Shown here piece by piece: positions 25,507 through 33,430 of a stretch of 64,000 nt of DNA. The translations under genes were made by a program, and so were the position numbers. The DNA lies in NCBI RefSeq assembly GCF_000364605.1, contig NZ_KB822580.1, forward strand, positions 66,823 through 130,822, read 5' to 3'. Source of the DNA: Nocardioides sp. Iso805N (lineage in GTDB: Bacteria; Actinomycetota; Actinomycetes; Propionibacteriales; Nocardioidaceae). Within the stretch, counting starts at the first letter, position 1; each line of letters starts with the position of its first letter. The notes below the pieces were generated by a model. That model was not told the origin of the DNA, ran no database searches, and saw nothing but the letters and a program-made list of their open reading frames with translations.

Positions 25507-26075
25507 GACGCCTGCTCGCACGGTTCGCCAAGCCGCCAGGAGTGCATCAGGCGGCACTCGTCGTTGGCCCACCACTGCAGGTCGAGCCGGTCGAGCCGCA
25601 CCGTCACCGGCAGCGTGTCGCCGAGCCGCTGGCTGACGGTGTGGGCGGTGATCGGGTCCCCGCCGGCCGAGCACGTCGAGATCTGGTCGAGGGTGAGGTG
25701 GGGAGTCGGGTCCGGGTAGACCCCGCCGTACGGCGGATGGTCGGGGAACGCCTCGGCGAGCCGCGCCGTGAGGTCGCGGACCGGCTGCTCGGGCACGGGG
25801 CGCAGGTGCAGCAGCCCGTCGTGGAAGGCGTGCACCGCACCGAGGGTGACGTCGATCGGCTCGACCTGCGCGAGCACCTCGGCCACCCGGTCCAGGTCGT
25901 GCGGGCCCGGCGCGCTCAACCACGGCCCGAGCACGGTGATGTGCGCGTGCACGAAGTCAGGGTCGGTCGAGACGAAGGACCGGTCGTAGTGCGCGGTCCG
26001 CTCGCGCACCCACGCGTCCAGCTCGGGCACGGGGAAGGCGAGCACGCTGTGCGCGCGCGGCGTCTCCACACTCAT
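25503..26075 (-). CDS. 2'-5' RNA ligase / 2H-phosphoesterase-like protein inside the cobalamin operon
   Basis: 190 residues with two H-x-T motifs, HAHITVLG (His45-Thr47) and PHLTLDQ (His126-Thr128), the signature of the 2H phosphoesterase superfamily (LigT, CPDase). A Tyr/Pro-rich stretch PDHPPYGGVYPDPTPH lies just before the second motif. The ATG overlaps the cobF stop and its own stop overlaps cobQ, so it is translated together with corrin enzymes. Members cleave 2',3'-cyclic phosphates or form 2'-5' bonds in RNA; no cobalamin role is known to me. It might act on nucleotide-loop precursors or cyclic phosphates, but that is a guess. Confidence 0.85.
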   Translation of the reverse strand: MSVETPRAHSVLAFPVPELDAWVRERTAHYDRSFVSTDPDFVHAHITVLGPWLSAPGPHDLDRVAEVLAQVEPIDVTLGAVHAFHDGLLHLRPVPEQPVRDLTARLAEAFPDHPPYGGVYPDPTPHLTLDQISTCSAGGDPITAHTVSQRLGDTLPVTVRLDRLDLQWWANDECRLMHSWRLGEPCEQAS

Positions 26076-26818
26076 CGCGGCCCCCGCAGCAGATAGAGAT
26101 CCATCACCCACCCGTCGATGGCGCGGGCGTGTTCGCGCGCCACCCGCAGCGAAGCCTCGCCGAGCTCCCCGAGGCGGCCCGACAGGAGCTGCTCGCCGGG
26201 CGCGCCGAGGTTGGCGCCGTACCAGACCTGCCAGTCCTCCAGACCCTCCAGGTCCGGCGCGGAGCCAAGCATCACCACGAGGTTGGTCTGGCCGGTGGCG
26301 ATGTCCTCGCGCAGCCGTCGAGCCGTGGTCACGTGCACCGGCCTGCCGACCTCGTGCAGCACGATCCGGTGCCGGGCCGCGAGCAGCTGAGGCGCGCTGA
26401 TCCCGGGGATCACGTCGAAGTCGAACCCGAGCTGCTCGACGATGCGGATCGTGGAGTCGTAGAGCGACGGATCGCCCCACACCAGGAAGCCCGCGGTGCC
26501 GCCGCGCTGCTCCAGCACGTCTCGGTACGCCGCCACTCGGGCCGCGTGCCACTCGCGCACGGCCTGGTCGTAGCCGGCGGTCGCGGTGGTGGATGCCGGA
26601 TCACGGTCCCGCTCGGGGTCGGGTACGGCGACCAGCTCGACGCCGTACTCCTCGCACACCTGGCGCCGGACGGCCAGCAGCGGGTCGTCGGCGCTCTTGG
26701 CGGCGGCGACGACGTAGTCGCAGGACCGCAGCGCGTCGGCGGCCTCGGGCGTGACGTGCTGCGGTCCCATCCCGAAGCCGATGATCCGGATGGACGCCGA
26801 CCGTGTCGAGGCGATCAT
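26072..26818 (-). CDS. cobF: Precorrin-6A synthase (deacetylating)
   Basis: SAM-dependent C-1 methyltransferase that also removes acetate, a step found only in the aerobic pathway. The protein has 248 residues. It starts with IRIIGFGMGPQHVTPEAADAL and has FLVWGDPSLYDSTIRIVEQL near residue 117 and VIPGISAPQLLAARH near 142, typical of the corrin/siroheme methyltransferase fold. The ATG at 26818 overlaps the cobN stop (ATGA). Confidence 0.95.
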   Translation of the reverse strand: MIASTRSASIRIIGFGMGPQHVTPEAADALRSCDYVVAAAKSADDPLLAVRRQVCEEYGVELVAVPDPERDRDPASTTATAGYDQAVREWHAARVAAYRDVLEQRGGTAGFLVWGDPSLYDSTIRIVEQLGFDFDVIPGISAPQLLAARHRIVLHEVGRPVHVTTARRLREDIATGQTNLVVMLGSAPDLEGLEDWQVWYGANLGAPGEQLLSGRLGELGEASLRVAREHARAIDGWVMDLYLLRGPR

Positions 26819-29800
26819 CGATCCTCCAAGTCGCCTTCGACCTCGAGGTAGACCTGCTTCAGCGCGGCCATCACCTCGGGATCGGGCTCCTCCCACAGAC
26901 CCCGCTCGGCGGCCTCGTGCAGACGCTCCACGATGCCGCGCAGCGCCCACGGGTTGGACTGGCGCAGGAACGCCTGGTTGGTCTCGTCGAGGACGTACTC
27001 CTCGGCGAGCTTCTCATACATCCAGTCGTGCACCACCCCGGCGGTGGCGTCGAAGCCGAAGAGGTAGTCCACCGTCGCGGCCAGCTCGAAGGCGCCCTTG
27101 TAGCCGTGCCGCTGCATCGCCGAGATCCAGCGCGGATTCACCACCCGGGCGCGGAAGACGCGGGCGGTCTCCTCGGCCAGGGTGCGGGTGCGGATCGCGT
27201 CGGGCGAGGTCGAGTCGCCGACGTACGCCTTGGGGTCGGAGCCGGTGAGCGCACGTACGGTGGCGACCATGCCGCCGTGGTACTGGAAGTAGTCGTCGGA
27301 GTCGGCGATGTCGTGCTCGGCCGAGTCGATGTTCTTGGCCGCGACCTTGATCCGGCGATAGTTCGTCCGCATGTCGTCGGCCGCTGGTGCGCCGTCGAGG
27401 TCGCGACCGTAGGCGAAGCCGCCCCAGGCCGTGTAGACCTCGGCGAGGTCCTTGTCGTCGCGCCAGGTCCCCGACTCGATCACCTGCAGGATGCCCGCAC
27501 CGTAGGAGCCCGGCTTGGAGCCGAAGATCCGCGTCGTGGCGCGGCGGTCGTCGCCGTGGGCGGCCAGGTCGGCCCGGGTGTGGGCGCGCACGTAGTTCTG
27601 GTCGTCCGGCTCGTCGAGCGCGGCGACCAACTGCACGGCGTCGTCCAGCATCGCGACCACGTGCGGGAACGCGTCGCGGAAGAACCCGGAGATGCGCACC
27701 GTCACGTCGATCCGCGGACGGCCGAGCTCCTCGAGAGGTACGACGGTGAGGTCGCTCACCCGACGGGACTGCTCGTCCCACTGCGGTCGGACGCCGAGCA
27801 GGGCCAACACCTCGGCAACGTCGTCGCCACTGGTCCGCATCGCGCTGGTGCCCCAGACCGAGAGCCCGACCGAGGTCGGGTACTCGCCTGTCTCGTCGAG
27901 GTAGCGCTGCAGCAGCGAGTCAGCCATCGCCTGTCCGGTCTGCCAGGCCAGCCGGCTCGGCACGGCGCGCGGGTCGACGGTGTAGAAGTTACGACCGGTC
28001 GGCAGCACGTTGACCAGGCCGCGCAGCGGCGACCCGGAGGGTCCTGCGGGGACGAAGCCGCCGGCCAGGGCGTGCAGCACGGCGTCGAGCTCGTCGCTGG
28101 TGCGGGCCAGGCGCGGGACCACCTGGGTGGCGGCGAAGGTGAGCACCCGCACCACCTCGGTGTCGTCGTGCAGCGTCACCGCGACGGCAGGGTCCCAGTC
28201 GCACTTCTCCATCGCCTCGACCAGCTCGCGCGCCTGCGCCTCGAAGTAGTCGGCCTCGGCGGTCCCACCGCCGGCCGCCGAGCCTGTCGAGGCGCCGCCC
28301 CCGACGGCCTCCGGATGCCCCATCCCGAGCGCCGTCCGGAGCCCGGGCACCGCGTTGCCGACGCCGCCCCAGACCTGACCGGCACGCAGGATGGCGAGCA
28401 CGAGGTTGACCCGCGCCTCGCCCTCGGGGGCACCGCCCAGGATGTGCAGCCCATCGCGGATCTGCGCGTCCTTGATCTCGCACAGCCAACCGTCGACGTG
28501 GAGCAGGAAGTCGTCGAACTCCTCGTCCTCGGGCCGCTCCTCCAGGCCGAGATCGCGGTGGAGCTGCGCGGCGTGCATCAGCTGCCAGATCTCGCCGCGG
28601 ATGGCCGGCAGCTTCGCCGGGTCCATCGTGGAGATCTTGTCGTACTCCTCCAGGAGTGCCTCGAGGCGGGCGATGTCGCCGTACGACTCCGCGCGGGCCA
28701 TCGGCGGGACGAGGTGGTCGACGATGGTGGCGTGCGCGCGACGCTTGGCCTGCGCCCCCTCGCCGGGGTCGTTGACCAGGAACGGGTAGATCAGCGGCAG
28801 GCTCCCCAGTGTCGCGTCCGGCCCGCAGGCGGCGGACAGCGCGGCGTTCTTCCCCGGCAGCCACTCCATCGAGCCGTGCTTGCCGAGGTGGATCACCGCG
28901 TCCGCTCCGAATCCGTGCTCCAGCCAGCGGTAGGCGGCCAGGTAGTGGTGGGTCACCGGGAGGTCGGGATCGTGGTAGATCGCGACCGGGTTCTCCCCGA
29001 AGCCGCGAGGTGGCTGGATCAGGATCACGATGTTGCCGGCCTGCAGGGTGGCGAGGACGAGCTCGTCGTCGTCGTTGACGAAGAGGCTGCCCGGCGCCTC
29101 GCCCCAGGCCGCCGTGATGGCATCGCGCAGGTCGGCCGGCAGGTCGGCGGTCCAGGCGTCGTACTCGCTCCTCGAGATTCGGACGTGGGCATCGGTCAGC
29201 TGGGCCGAGGTCAGCCACTCCTCGTCCTGCCCGCCGGCGGCGATGAGGGCGTGGATGAGCGCGTCGCCTGCCGCGGTCTCCTCGAGACCGCCCTGGAGGA
29301 TCCGCGTCACCGAGTTGTCCTGGCCCAGGTCGTATCCCTCGGCGCCCAGCCGGCGCAGCAGCCGGATCGCGGAGACCGGGGTGTCCAGCCCGACGGCGTT
29401 GCCGATCCGAGCGTGCTTGGTGGGGTACGCCGAGAGCACCAGGGCCAGTCGCTTCTCGGCGTTGGGGGTGTGCCGCAGCCGGGCGTGGTTGACCGCGATG
29501 CCTGCCACCCGTGCGGCCCGCTCCGGATCTGCGACGTAGTGCGGCAACCCCTGGTCGTCGATCTCCTTGAACGAGAACGGCACCGTGGTGATCCGGCCGT
29601 CGAACTCGGGGATCGCGATCTGGTTGGCATAGTCGAGCGGGCTGATCCCGTCGTCGGACGCCTCCCACTCGGCGCGGCTGTTGGTCAGGCACAGGCCCTG
29701 CAGGACCGGGATGTCCAGTGCCGCCATCCGCTCGACGTCCCAGGCCTCGTCGTCGCCGCCCGCGCCGGCGGTCGCCGGAACCGAGCCGCCGGCCGCCAGG

Positions 29801-30531
29801 ACGGTGACGATCAGGGCGTCGAGGGTGCCGAGGGCGTCGAAGAGGTCGTCGGGCGCGGAGCGCAGGGACCCGGCGAAGATCGGTACGCCGACGGCGTGCC
29901 CGGTCGCGTCGACGGCATTGGCCAGCGCATGGGCGAAGGAGTTGTTCCCGGATGCCTCGTGGGCGCGGTAGTAGAGCACCCCCACGCGAGGCAGCGGACG
30001 ACGAGCCTGTCGAGGCGCCTCCTGCCCCTCGACGGATCGACGCCGAGCCTGAGGCGCGTAGCCCCAGGCCGGGATCGCGGCCGGCGGCTCGAAGCCGACG
30101 CCGGTCAGCAGCACCGTGTCGGAGAGGAAGGCGTGCAGCTGCGCGAGGTTCGCCGGGCCACCCTCGGCGAGGTAGCGATGCGCCTCGGCGGCGACGCCGA
30201 TCGGCACCGTGGAGAGCTCCATCAGCTCCGCACTCGGCTGCTGCTCGCCCCCCAGGATGACCAGCGGCGTACCGGCCCGGCGGAGGCCATCGACGCCCGA
30301 CCAGAGATCGTGCGGAGAGCCGAGCAGGCGGACCACCACGAGGTCCGCGGCAGCCGTGACGGTGGCGATCTCGACCTCGGTGGTGCGGGCCGGGTTGGCC
30401 CAGGAGTACGCCGCGCCGCTGGCCCGTGCGGAGAGCAGATCGGTGTCGGACGTGGAGAGCAGCGCGATGCGCGGGGACCGCGCAAAAGACGGCGCAAGAG
30501 ACGGCGAAAGAGACGGCGAAAGAGACGGCAC
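26815..30531 (-). CDS. cobN: CobN, large subunit of aerobic cobaltochelatase
   Basis: Porphyrin/corrin-binding subunit that inserts cobalt with ATP, assisted by a ChlI/ChlD-like AAA+ protein such as the one at the window start. The protein has 1238 residues, close to the usual length. Family blocks include PRVGVLYYRAHEASGNNSFAH, FSFKEIDDQGLPHYV, HLGKHGSMEWLPGKNAALS and GKGSYGAGILQVIE-like FGSKPGSYGAGILQVIESGTW. The GTG at 30531 is preceded by GGAGGAGG at 9-base spacing. The first 17 residues are a Pro-Ser-Leu repeat from a 12-bp tandem repeat. The coding sequence contains two copies of a dispersed 17-bp repeat. The upstream cobalamin riboswitch should shut off the operon when cobalamin is plentiful. 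Confidence 0.96.
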   Translation of the reverse strand: MPSLSPSLSPSLAPSFARSPRIALLSTSDTDLLSARASGAAYSWANPARTTEVEIATVTAAADLVVVRLLGSPHDLWSGVDGLRRAGTPLVILGGEQQPSAELMELSTVPIGVAAEAHRYLAEGGPANLAQLHAFLSDTVLLTGVGFEPPAAIPAWGYAPQARRRSVEGQEAPRQARRPLPRVGVLYYRAHEASGNNSFAHALANAVDATGHAVGVPIFAGSLRSAPDDLFDALGTLDALIVTVLAAGGSVPATAGAGGDDEAWDVERMAALDIPVLQGLCLTNSRAEWEASDDGISPLDYANQIAIPEFDGRITTVPFSFKEIDDQGLPHYVADPERAARVAGIAVNHARLRHTPNAEKRLALVLSAYPTKHARIGNAVGLDTPVSAIRLLRRLGAEGYDLGQDNSVTRILQGGLEETAAGDALIHALIAAGGQDEEWLTSAQLTDAHVRISRSEYDAWTADLPADLRDAITAAWGEAPGSLFVNDDDELVLATLQAGNIVILIQPPRGFGENPVAIYHDPDLPVTHHYLAAYRWLEHGFGADAVIHLGKHGSMEWLPGKNAALSAACGPDATLGSLPLIYPFLVNDPGEGAQAKRRAHATIVDHLVPPMARAESYGDIARLEALLEEYDKISTMDPAKLPAIRGEIWQLMHAAQLHRDLGLEERPEDEEFDDFLLHVDGWLCEIKDAQIRDGLHILGGAPEGEARVNLVLAILRAGQVWGGVGNAVPGLRTALGMGHPEAVGGGASTGSAAGGGTAEADYFEAQARELVEAMEKCDWDPAVAVTLHDDTEVVRVLTFAATQVVPRLARTSDELDAVLHALAGGFVPAGPSGSPLRGLVNVLPTGRNFYTVDPRAVPSRLAWQTGQAMADSLLQRYLDETGEYPTSVGLSVWGTSAMRTSGDDVAEVLALLGVRPQWDEQSRRVSDLTVVPLEELGRPRIDVTVRISGFFRDAFPHVVAMLDDAVQLVAALDEPDDQNYVRAHTRADLAAHGDDRRATTRIFGSKPGSYGAGILQVIESGTWRDDKDLAEVYTAWGGFAYGRDLDGAPAADDMRTNYRRIKVAAKNIDSAEHDIADSDDYFQYHGGMVATVRALTGSDPKAYVGDSTSPDAIRTRTLAEETARVFRARVVNPRWISAMQRHGYKGAFELAATVDYLFGFDATAGVVHDWMYEKLAEEYVLDETNQAFLRQSNPWALRGIVERLHEAAERGLWEEPDPEVMAALKQVYLEVEGDLEDR
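28280..28296. repeat. Dispersed 17-bp repeat, copy 1 (in cobN)
   Basis: GAGCCTGTCGAGGCGCC, identical to 30003-30019 and one base different from 52071-52087 in prmC. In cobN it encodes part of a Gly/Ala/Ser-rich loop (GGGASTGSAAGGG). Confidence 0.85.
30003..30019. repeat. Dispersed 17-bp repeat, copy 2 (in cobN)
   Basis: Identical to the copy at 28280-28296. It lies in an Arg/Gln-rich stretch of CobN that looks like an insertion between conserved blocks. A related GAGCCTGAGGCGC follows at 30050-30062. Confidence 0.85.
30487..30530. repeat. 12-bp tandem repeat at the cobN start
   Basis: Three full units (AGACGGCGCAAG once, AGACGGCGAAAG twice) plus 8 bases. They encode Ser-Leu-Ser-Pro-type repeats directly after the GTG. 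Unit length is a multiple of three, so copy-number changes would alter the N terminus without shifting frame. Confidence 0.88.
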
Positions 30532-30605
30532 AGCCGGGTTCCTCCTCCGGGGTTCTCGCCCCGGCTAGCGGTCGGATGTCGGGCGCGTCAGCTGATGCAA
30601 AAGCG

Positions 30606-30712
30606 CCCGGCCCGCGGCCAGTGTCTGGCTGTCCCCAGCGGGGATCACAGTGGCGGAACCGCCCCGGAGTCACACCGGGTTCCTGCAGCCACGAGCGCCG
30701 TCAGCCTACGCG
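30606..30712 (-). promoter_or_regulatory. Cobalamin riboswitch upstream of cobN
   Basis: Read on the reverse strand: GGAACCCGGTGTGACTCCGG core, then GGTTCCGCCACTGTGA (B12 box), then CCAGACACTGGCC. Downstream, GGGCGC and GCGCCC can pair around a loop containing TTTT. Closer to the gene, CCGGGG and CCCCGG form a hairpin ending at the Shine-Dalgarno GGAGGAGG, a plausible switch for translation. It should control the cobN-cobF-LigT-cobQ-cobK-cobU operon. Confidence 0.93.
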
Positions 30713-30939
30713 AGGGCGCGGCCGGCAGTGCCAATCTCGACCATCGGCGGCCCAGAGTCGGCTTGCGCGACGTCGCTCCCGAGGTAACCGGATGAGGACG
30801 CGTCGCAGATCCGTCGAAGGAAATGGCAACGTTTGCCGATGAACACAGGGATCCTGTTCGCAGGACCCCCTGTTAATCCGGGTACGGGGGGTCACTACGT
30901 CCCTGTCCGCGAGCCGTTGACCACCCTGGAGCCCTACGG
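30713..30939. other. Divergent intergenic region between the riboswitch and the GGDEF-EAL gene
   Basis: It must hold the promoter of the cobN operon on the reverse strand and that of the GGDEF-EAL gene on the forward strand. I see no confident -35/-10 pair and no open frame of note. Confidence 0.5.
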
Positions 30940-33282
30940 ATGCCGACCTCATCCGCACGCGCCGCGCAGGTGCGCGAGTGGACCTATCACCTGTTGATCC
31001 TGGCCATCGGCATCGCCGTCTTCGCGGCGGCGGTGGTCGAGGCCGACAGCAACGGTGGCGTTGGCGCGGACTTCGGCACGGCGATGCTGATCGGCGCACC
31101 GCTGATCGTGGTCATCGCCCGCTTCCCGATGGTGCTCGACAGGGGGACGGTCGGCATCGAGGTCGGCTTCGAGTCGTGCGTGCTGATGTTCCTGCTGTGC
31201 ACGATGGGGAGCGCGGAGGCGGTGATCGTCTGGAGCGCGGGCACGCTGCTGACCCAGGCCCTCACGGGAAAGCGAGCGGCGGCACGGGTCTTCAACGTCG
31301 GCGTCGGCATCGTCGGCGGAGGGCTGGCCACGGTCGCGTACGACGCCGTCAACGGCGGGACCATCATCGAGTCGCCACGCGGACTCCTTGCGGTGGCAGT
31401 GGCGGCGGCGACCTACTTCATCGCCGACTACGTGCTCTCCGCCGTGGCGGTGACGATCTCCACCGGTGCGCCACTCAGATCCACCCTGGTCCAGACCGGC
31501 ACGGTGCTGGCGATCGCCTGCTTCGTCCCGCTGGACTCCCTCGGCTACCTCGCCGCGGTGGTCGCACGGGCCACCCCGTCGTGGACCCTGATCCTGTTCG
31601 GCATCCCGCTCGTCACGCTCCTGATCGCCACCCGCGCAGTGACACGTGGGCGGGAGAACGCCCGCCGACTGACGGTGCTCTTCGAGGCGGCCGGCCGGGC
31701 GCAGTCGCTGGCCGACCGACAGGCGGTGACCGATGCGCTGCGCCGCGACGCGGCCGAGCTGCTGCAGATGAAGGACGTTCAGATGCGGACCTCGGCTCCG
31801 GCCGAGAGCGAGATCGGCGTCGAGGTGCAGCTGGGGGAGGAGACGGTCTGGCTGGTGGCGCGCGCCGTGCACCGCGCCCGCGCCACTGTCACCGGCGATC
31901 AGCAGGCATTGCGGACGCTGGCCGCCGTCGCCTCCGACGCGATCGCGCGGATCGAGCTGATCGACGAGATGCTGCACCTCGCCCGGCACGATCCGCTCAC
32001 CGACCTGCCCAACCGCGCCATCCTGCTGGACCGGGTCACCCACGCCCTCGAGCGCGCCCGTCACCAGCGCACACAGACAGCGTTGCTCTTCTTGGACCTC
32101 GACGGGTTCAAGCCTGTCAACGACCGGTTCGGGCACGGGGCCGGCGACCTGGTGCTGGTCGACATCGCCGGTCGGTTGCGCGAGTGCGTGCGCGAGAGCG
32201 ACACGGTGGCGCGGCTGGGCGGCGACGAGTTCGCGGTGCTGATCGAGGACGTCGACCCCCGCGACGTACCCGCGATGTGTCATCGGATCCTTGCGGCCGT
32301 GGAGGAGGGTGCGGTCGTCGGCGGCCAGGTCGTGCGGCTCGGCGTCAGCGTCGGGGTCGCCTATGCCCGAGGTAGCGACACCGCCGCCAGCCTGCTGCGC
32401 AACGCCGACCTGGCGATGTACGAGGCGAAGGCGGGCGGCAAGGGACGGTGTGTCGAGTACAAGCCGACGATGGGCCGGGCCCGCGTCGAGCGGCTCGAGT
32501 TGATCGACGACCTGCGCGGCGCGGTCGAGGCCGAGCAGATCGAGGTCGTCTACCAGCCGGTGCTCGAGGTCGCGACCGGTCGGATCGTCGGCGCCGAGGC
32601 ACTGGCCCGTTGGCATCGCGGCGGGGTCCCGGTACCGCCGGACGTCTTCATCAGCATCGCCGAGGAGACCGGGCTGATCATCGCGCTGGGCGAGGCGGTG
32701 CTGCGCCGGGTCGCAGCCGATGCCGCCGCCATCCGTGCCATCGACGACGGCCACGGCGACCCGCTCTCGCTCAGCGTCAACATCTCGGCTGCCCAGCTGC
32801 GCAGCCCGGGCTTCATCGACACCGTCAGGCGTGCCGCCGAGGCCGCCGAGGGGACGCACCTGGTCCTGGAGATCACCGAGCGCCAAGGCGTCGATCTGAC
32901 CGGTGAGGTGCTGGCGGTGATGCGGGCGATCGCCGACATGGGCGTGCGCTTCGCGATCGACGACTTCGGCGTCGGCTTCTCCTCGATCAGCTACCTGCAC
33001 GACCTGCCGGCGAGCGTGATCAAGGCCGACGCCGCACTGTCCGCGGACGTCGACCACGACGATCGCGCCCGCGGCCTGCTGCGCTCGGTGATGGAGATGG
33101 GCCGCACCTTGGGGTTCCTCGTGGTGATCGAGGGGATCGAGCGGGAGGCCCAGCTCGCCGTCGTCATGCAGGATGCGCCGTACAGCCTGGTGCAGGGCTA
33201 CCTGCTGCACCGTCCGATGCCGCTCGCCGACCTGGTCGCTCTGCTGAGCGGGGCGCCGGTCGCCCAGCAGCTGCAGCGCTGA
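30940..33282 (+). CDS. Membrane GGDEF-EAL protein (c-di-GMP synthesis/breakdown)
   Basis: 780 residues. The N-terminal about 230 residues have seven or eight hydrophobic segments, then a soluble linker that may be sensory. The GGDEF domain has the active motif RLGGDEFAVL near residue 430 and DPLTDLPNR at its start. The EAL domain has GAEALARW near 552, SVNISAAQL, LEITERQ, AIDDFGVGFSS and QGYLLHRP, so most metal-binding and catalytic residues are present. VIEGIERE replaces the more common AEGVET. Both activities are possible. It lies upstream of a processive glycosyltransferase that may respond to c-di-GMP. Confidence 0.93.
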   Translation: MPTSSARAAQVREWTYHLLILAIGIAVFAAAVVEADSNGGVGADFGTAMLIGAPLIVVIARFPMVLDRGTVGIEVGFESCVLMFLLCTMGSAEAVIVWSAGTLLTQALTGKRAAARVFNVGVGIVGGGLATVAYDAVNGGTIIESPRGLLAVAVAAATYFIADYVLSAVAVTISTGAPLRSTLVQTGTVLAIACFVPLDSLGYLAAVVARATPSWTLILFGIPLVTLLIATRAVTRGRENARRLTVLFEAAGRAQSLADRQAVTDALRRDAAELLQMKDVQMRTSAPAESEIGVEVQLGEETVWLVARAVHRARATVTGDQQALRTLAAVASDAIARIELIDEMLHLARHDPLTDLPNRAILLDRVTHALERARHQRTQTALLFLDLDGFKPVNDRFGHGAGDLVLVDIAGRLRECVRESDTVARLGGDEFAVLIEDVDPRDVPAMCHRILAAVEEGAVVGGQVVRLGVSVGVAYARGSDTAASLLRNADLAMYEAKAGGKGRCVEYKPTMGRARVERLELIDDLRGAVEAEQIEVVYQPVLEVATGRIVGAEALARWHRGGVPVPPDVFISIAEETGLIIALGEAVLRRVAADAAAIRAIDDGHGDPLSLSVNISAAQLRSPGFIDTVRRAAEAAEGTHLVLEITERQGVDLTGEVLAVMRAIADMGVRFAIDDFGVGFSSISYLHDLPASVIKADAALSADVDHDDRARGLLRSVMEMGRTLGFLVVIEGIEREAQLAVVMQDAPYSLVQGYLLHRPMPLADLVALLSGAPVAQQLQR

Positions 33283-33304
33283 GCACCTTGATCCGGCAGT
33301 CTCA

Positions 33305-33320
33305 GATGTCCTGAGACATC
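33305..33320. repeat. 16-bp palindromic repeat, copy 1
   Basis: GATGTCCTGAGACATC has 6-bp arms and a CTGA centre. It is identical to 37438-37453. Just after it GCAAAG and CTTTGC (33321-33326 and 33338-33343) form a second small inverted repeat. The pair resembles the end of a transposable element, with no transposase gene nearby. Confidence 0.8.
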
Positions 33321-33430
33321 GCAAAGGACACCGACGTCTTTGCGGGACAGCAACGAGGATTTCGCCGTCTCCGCACTCCTCTGCGCGATGATGTTGGGCA
33401 GGACCCCGAGCCGGAGGAGGCAGGGTGGCG

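Noticed and set aside
26803..30795. A 1330-codon open frame on the plus strand opposite cobN
   Set aside because: It mirrors cobN exactly. Composition is that of the antisense of a GC-rich gene, with no family motifs or ribosome site.
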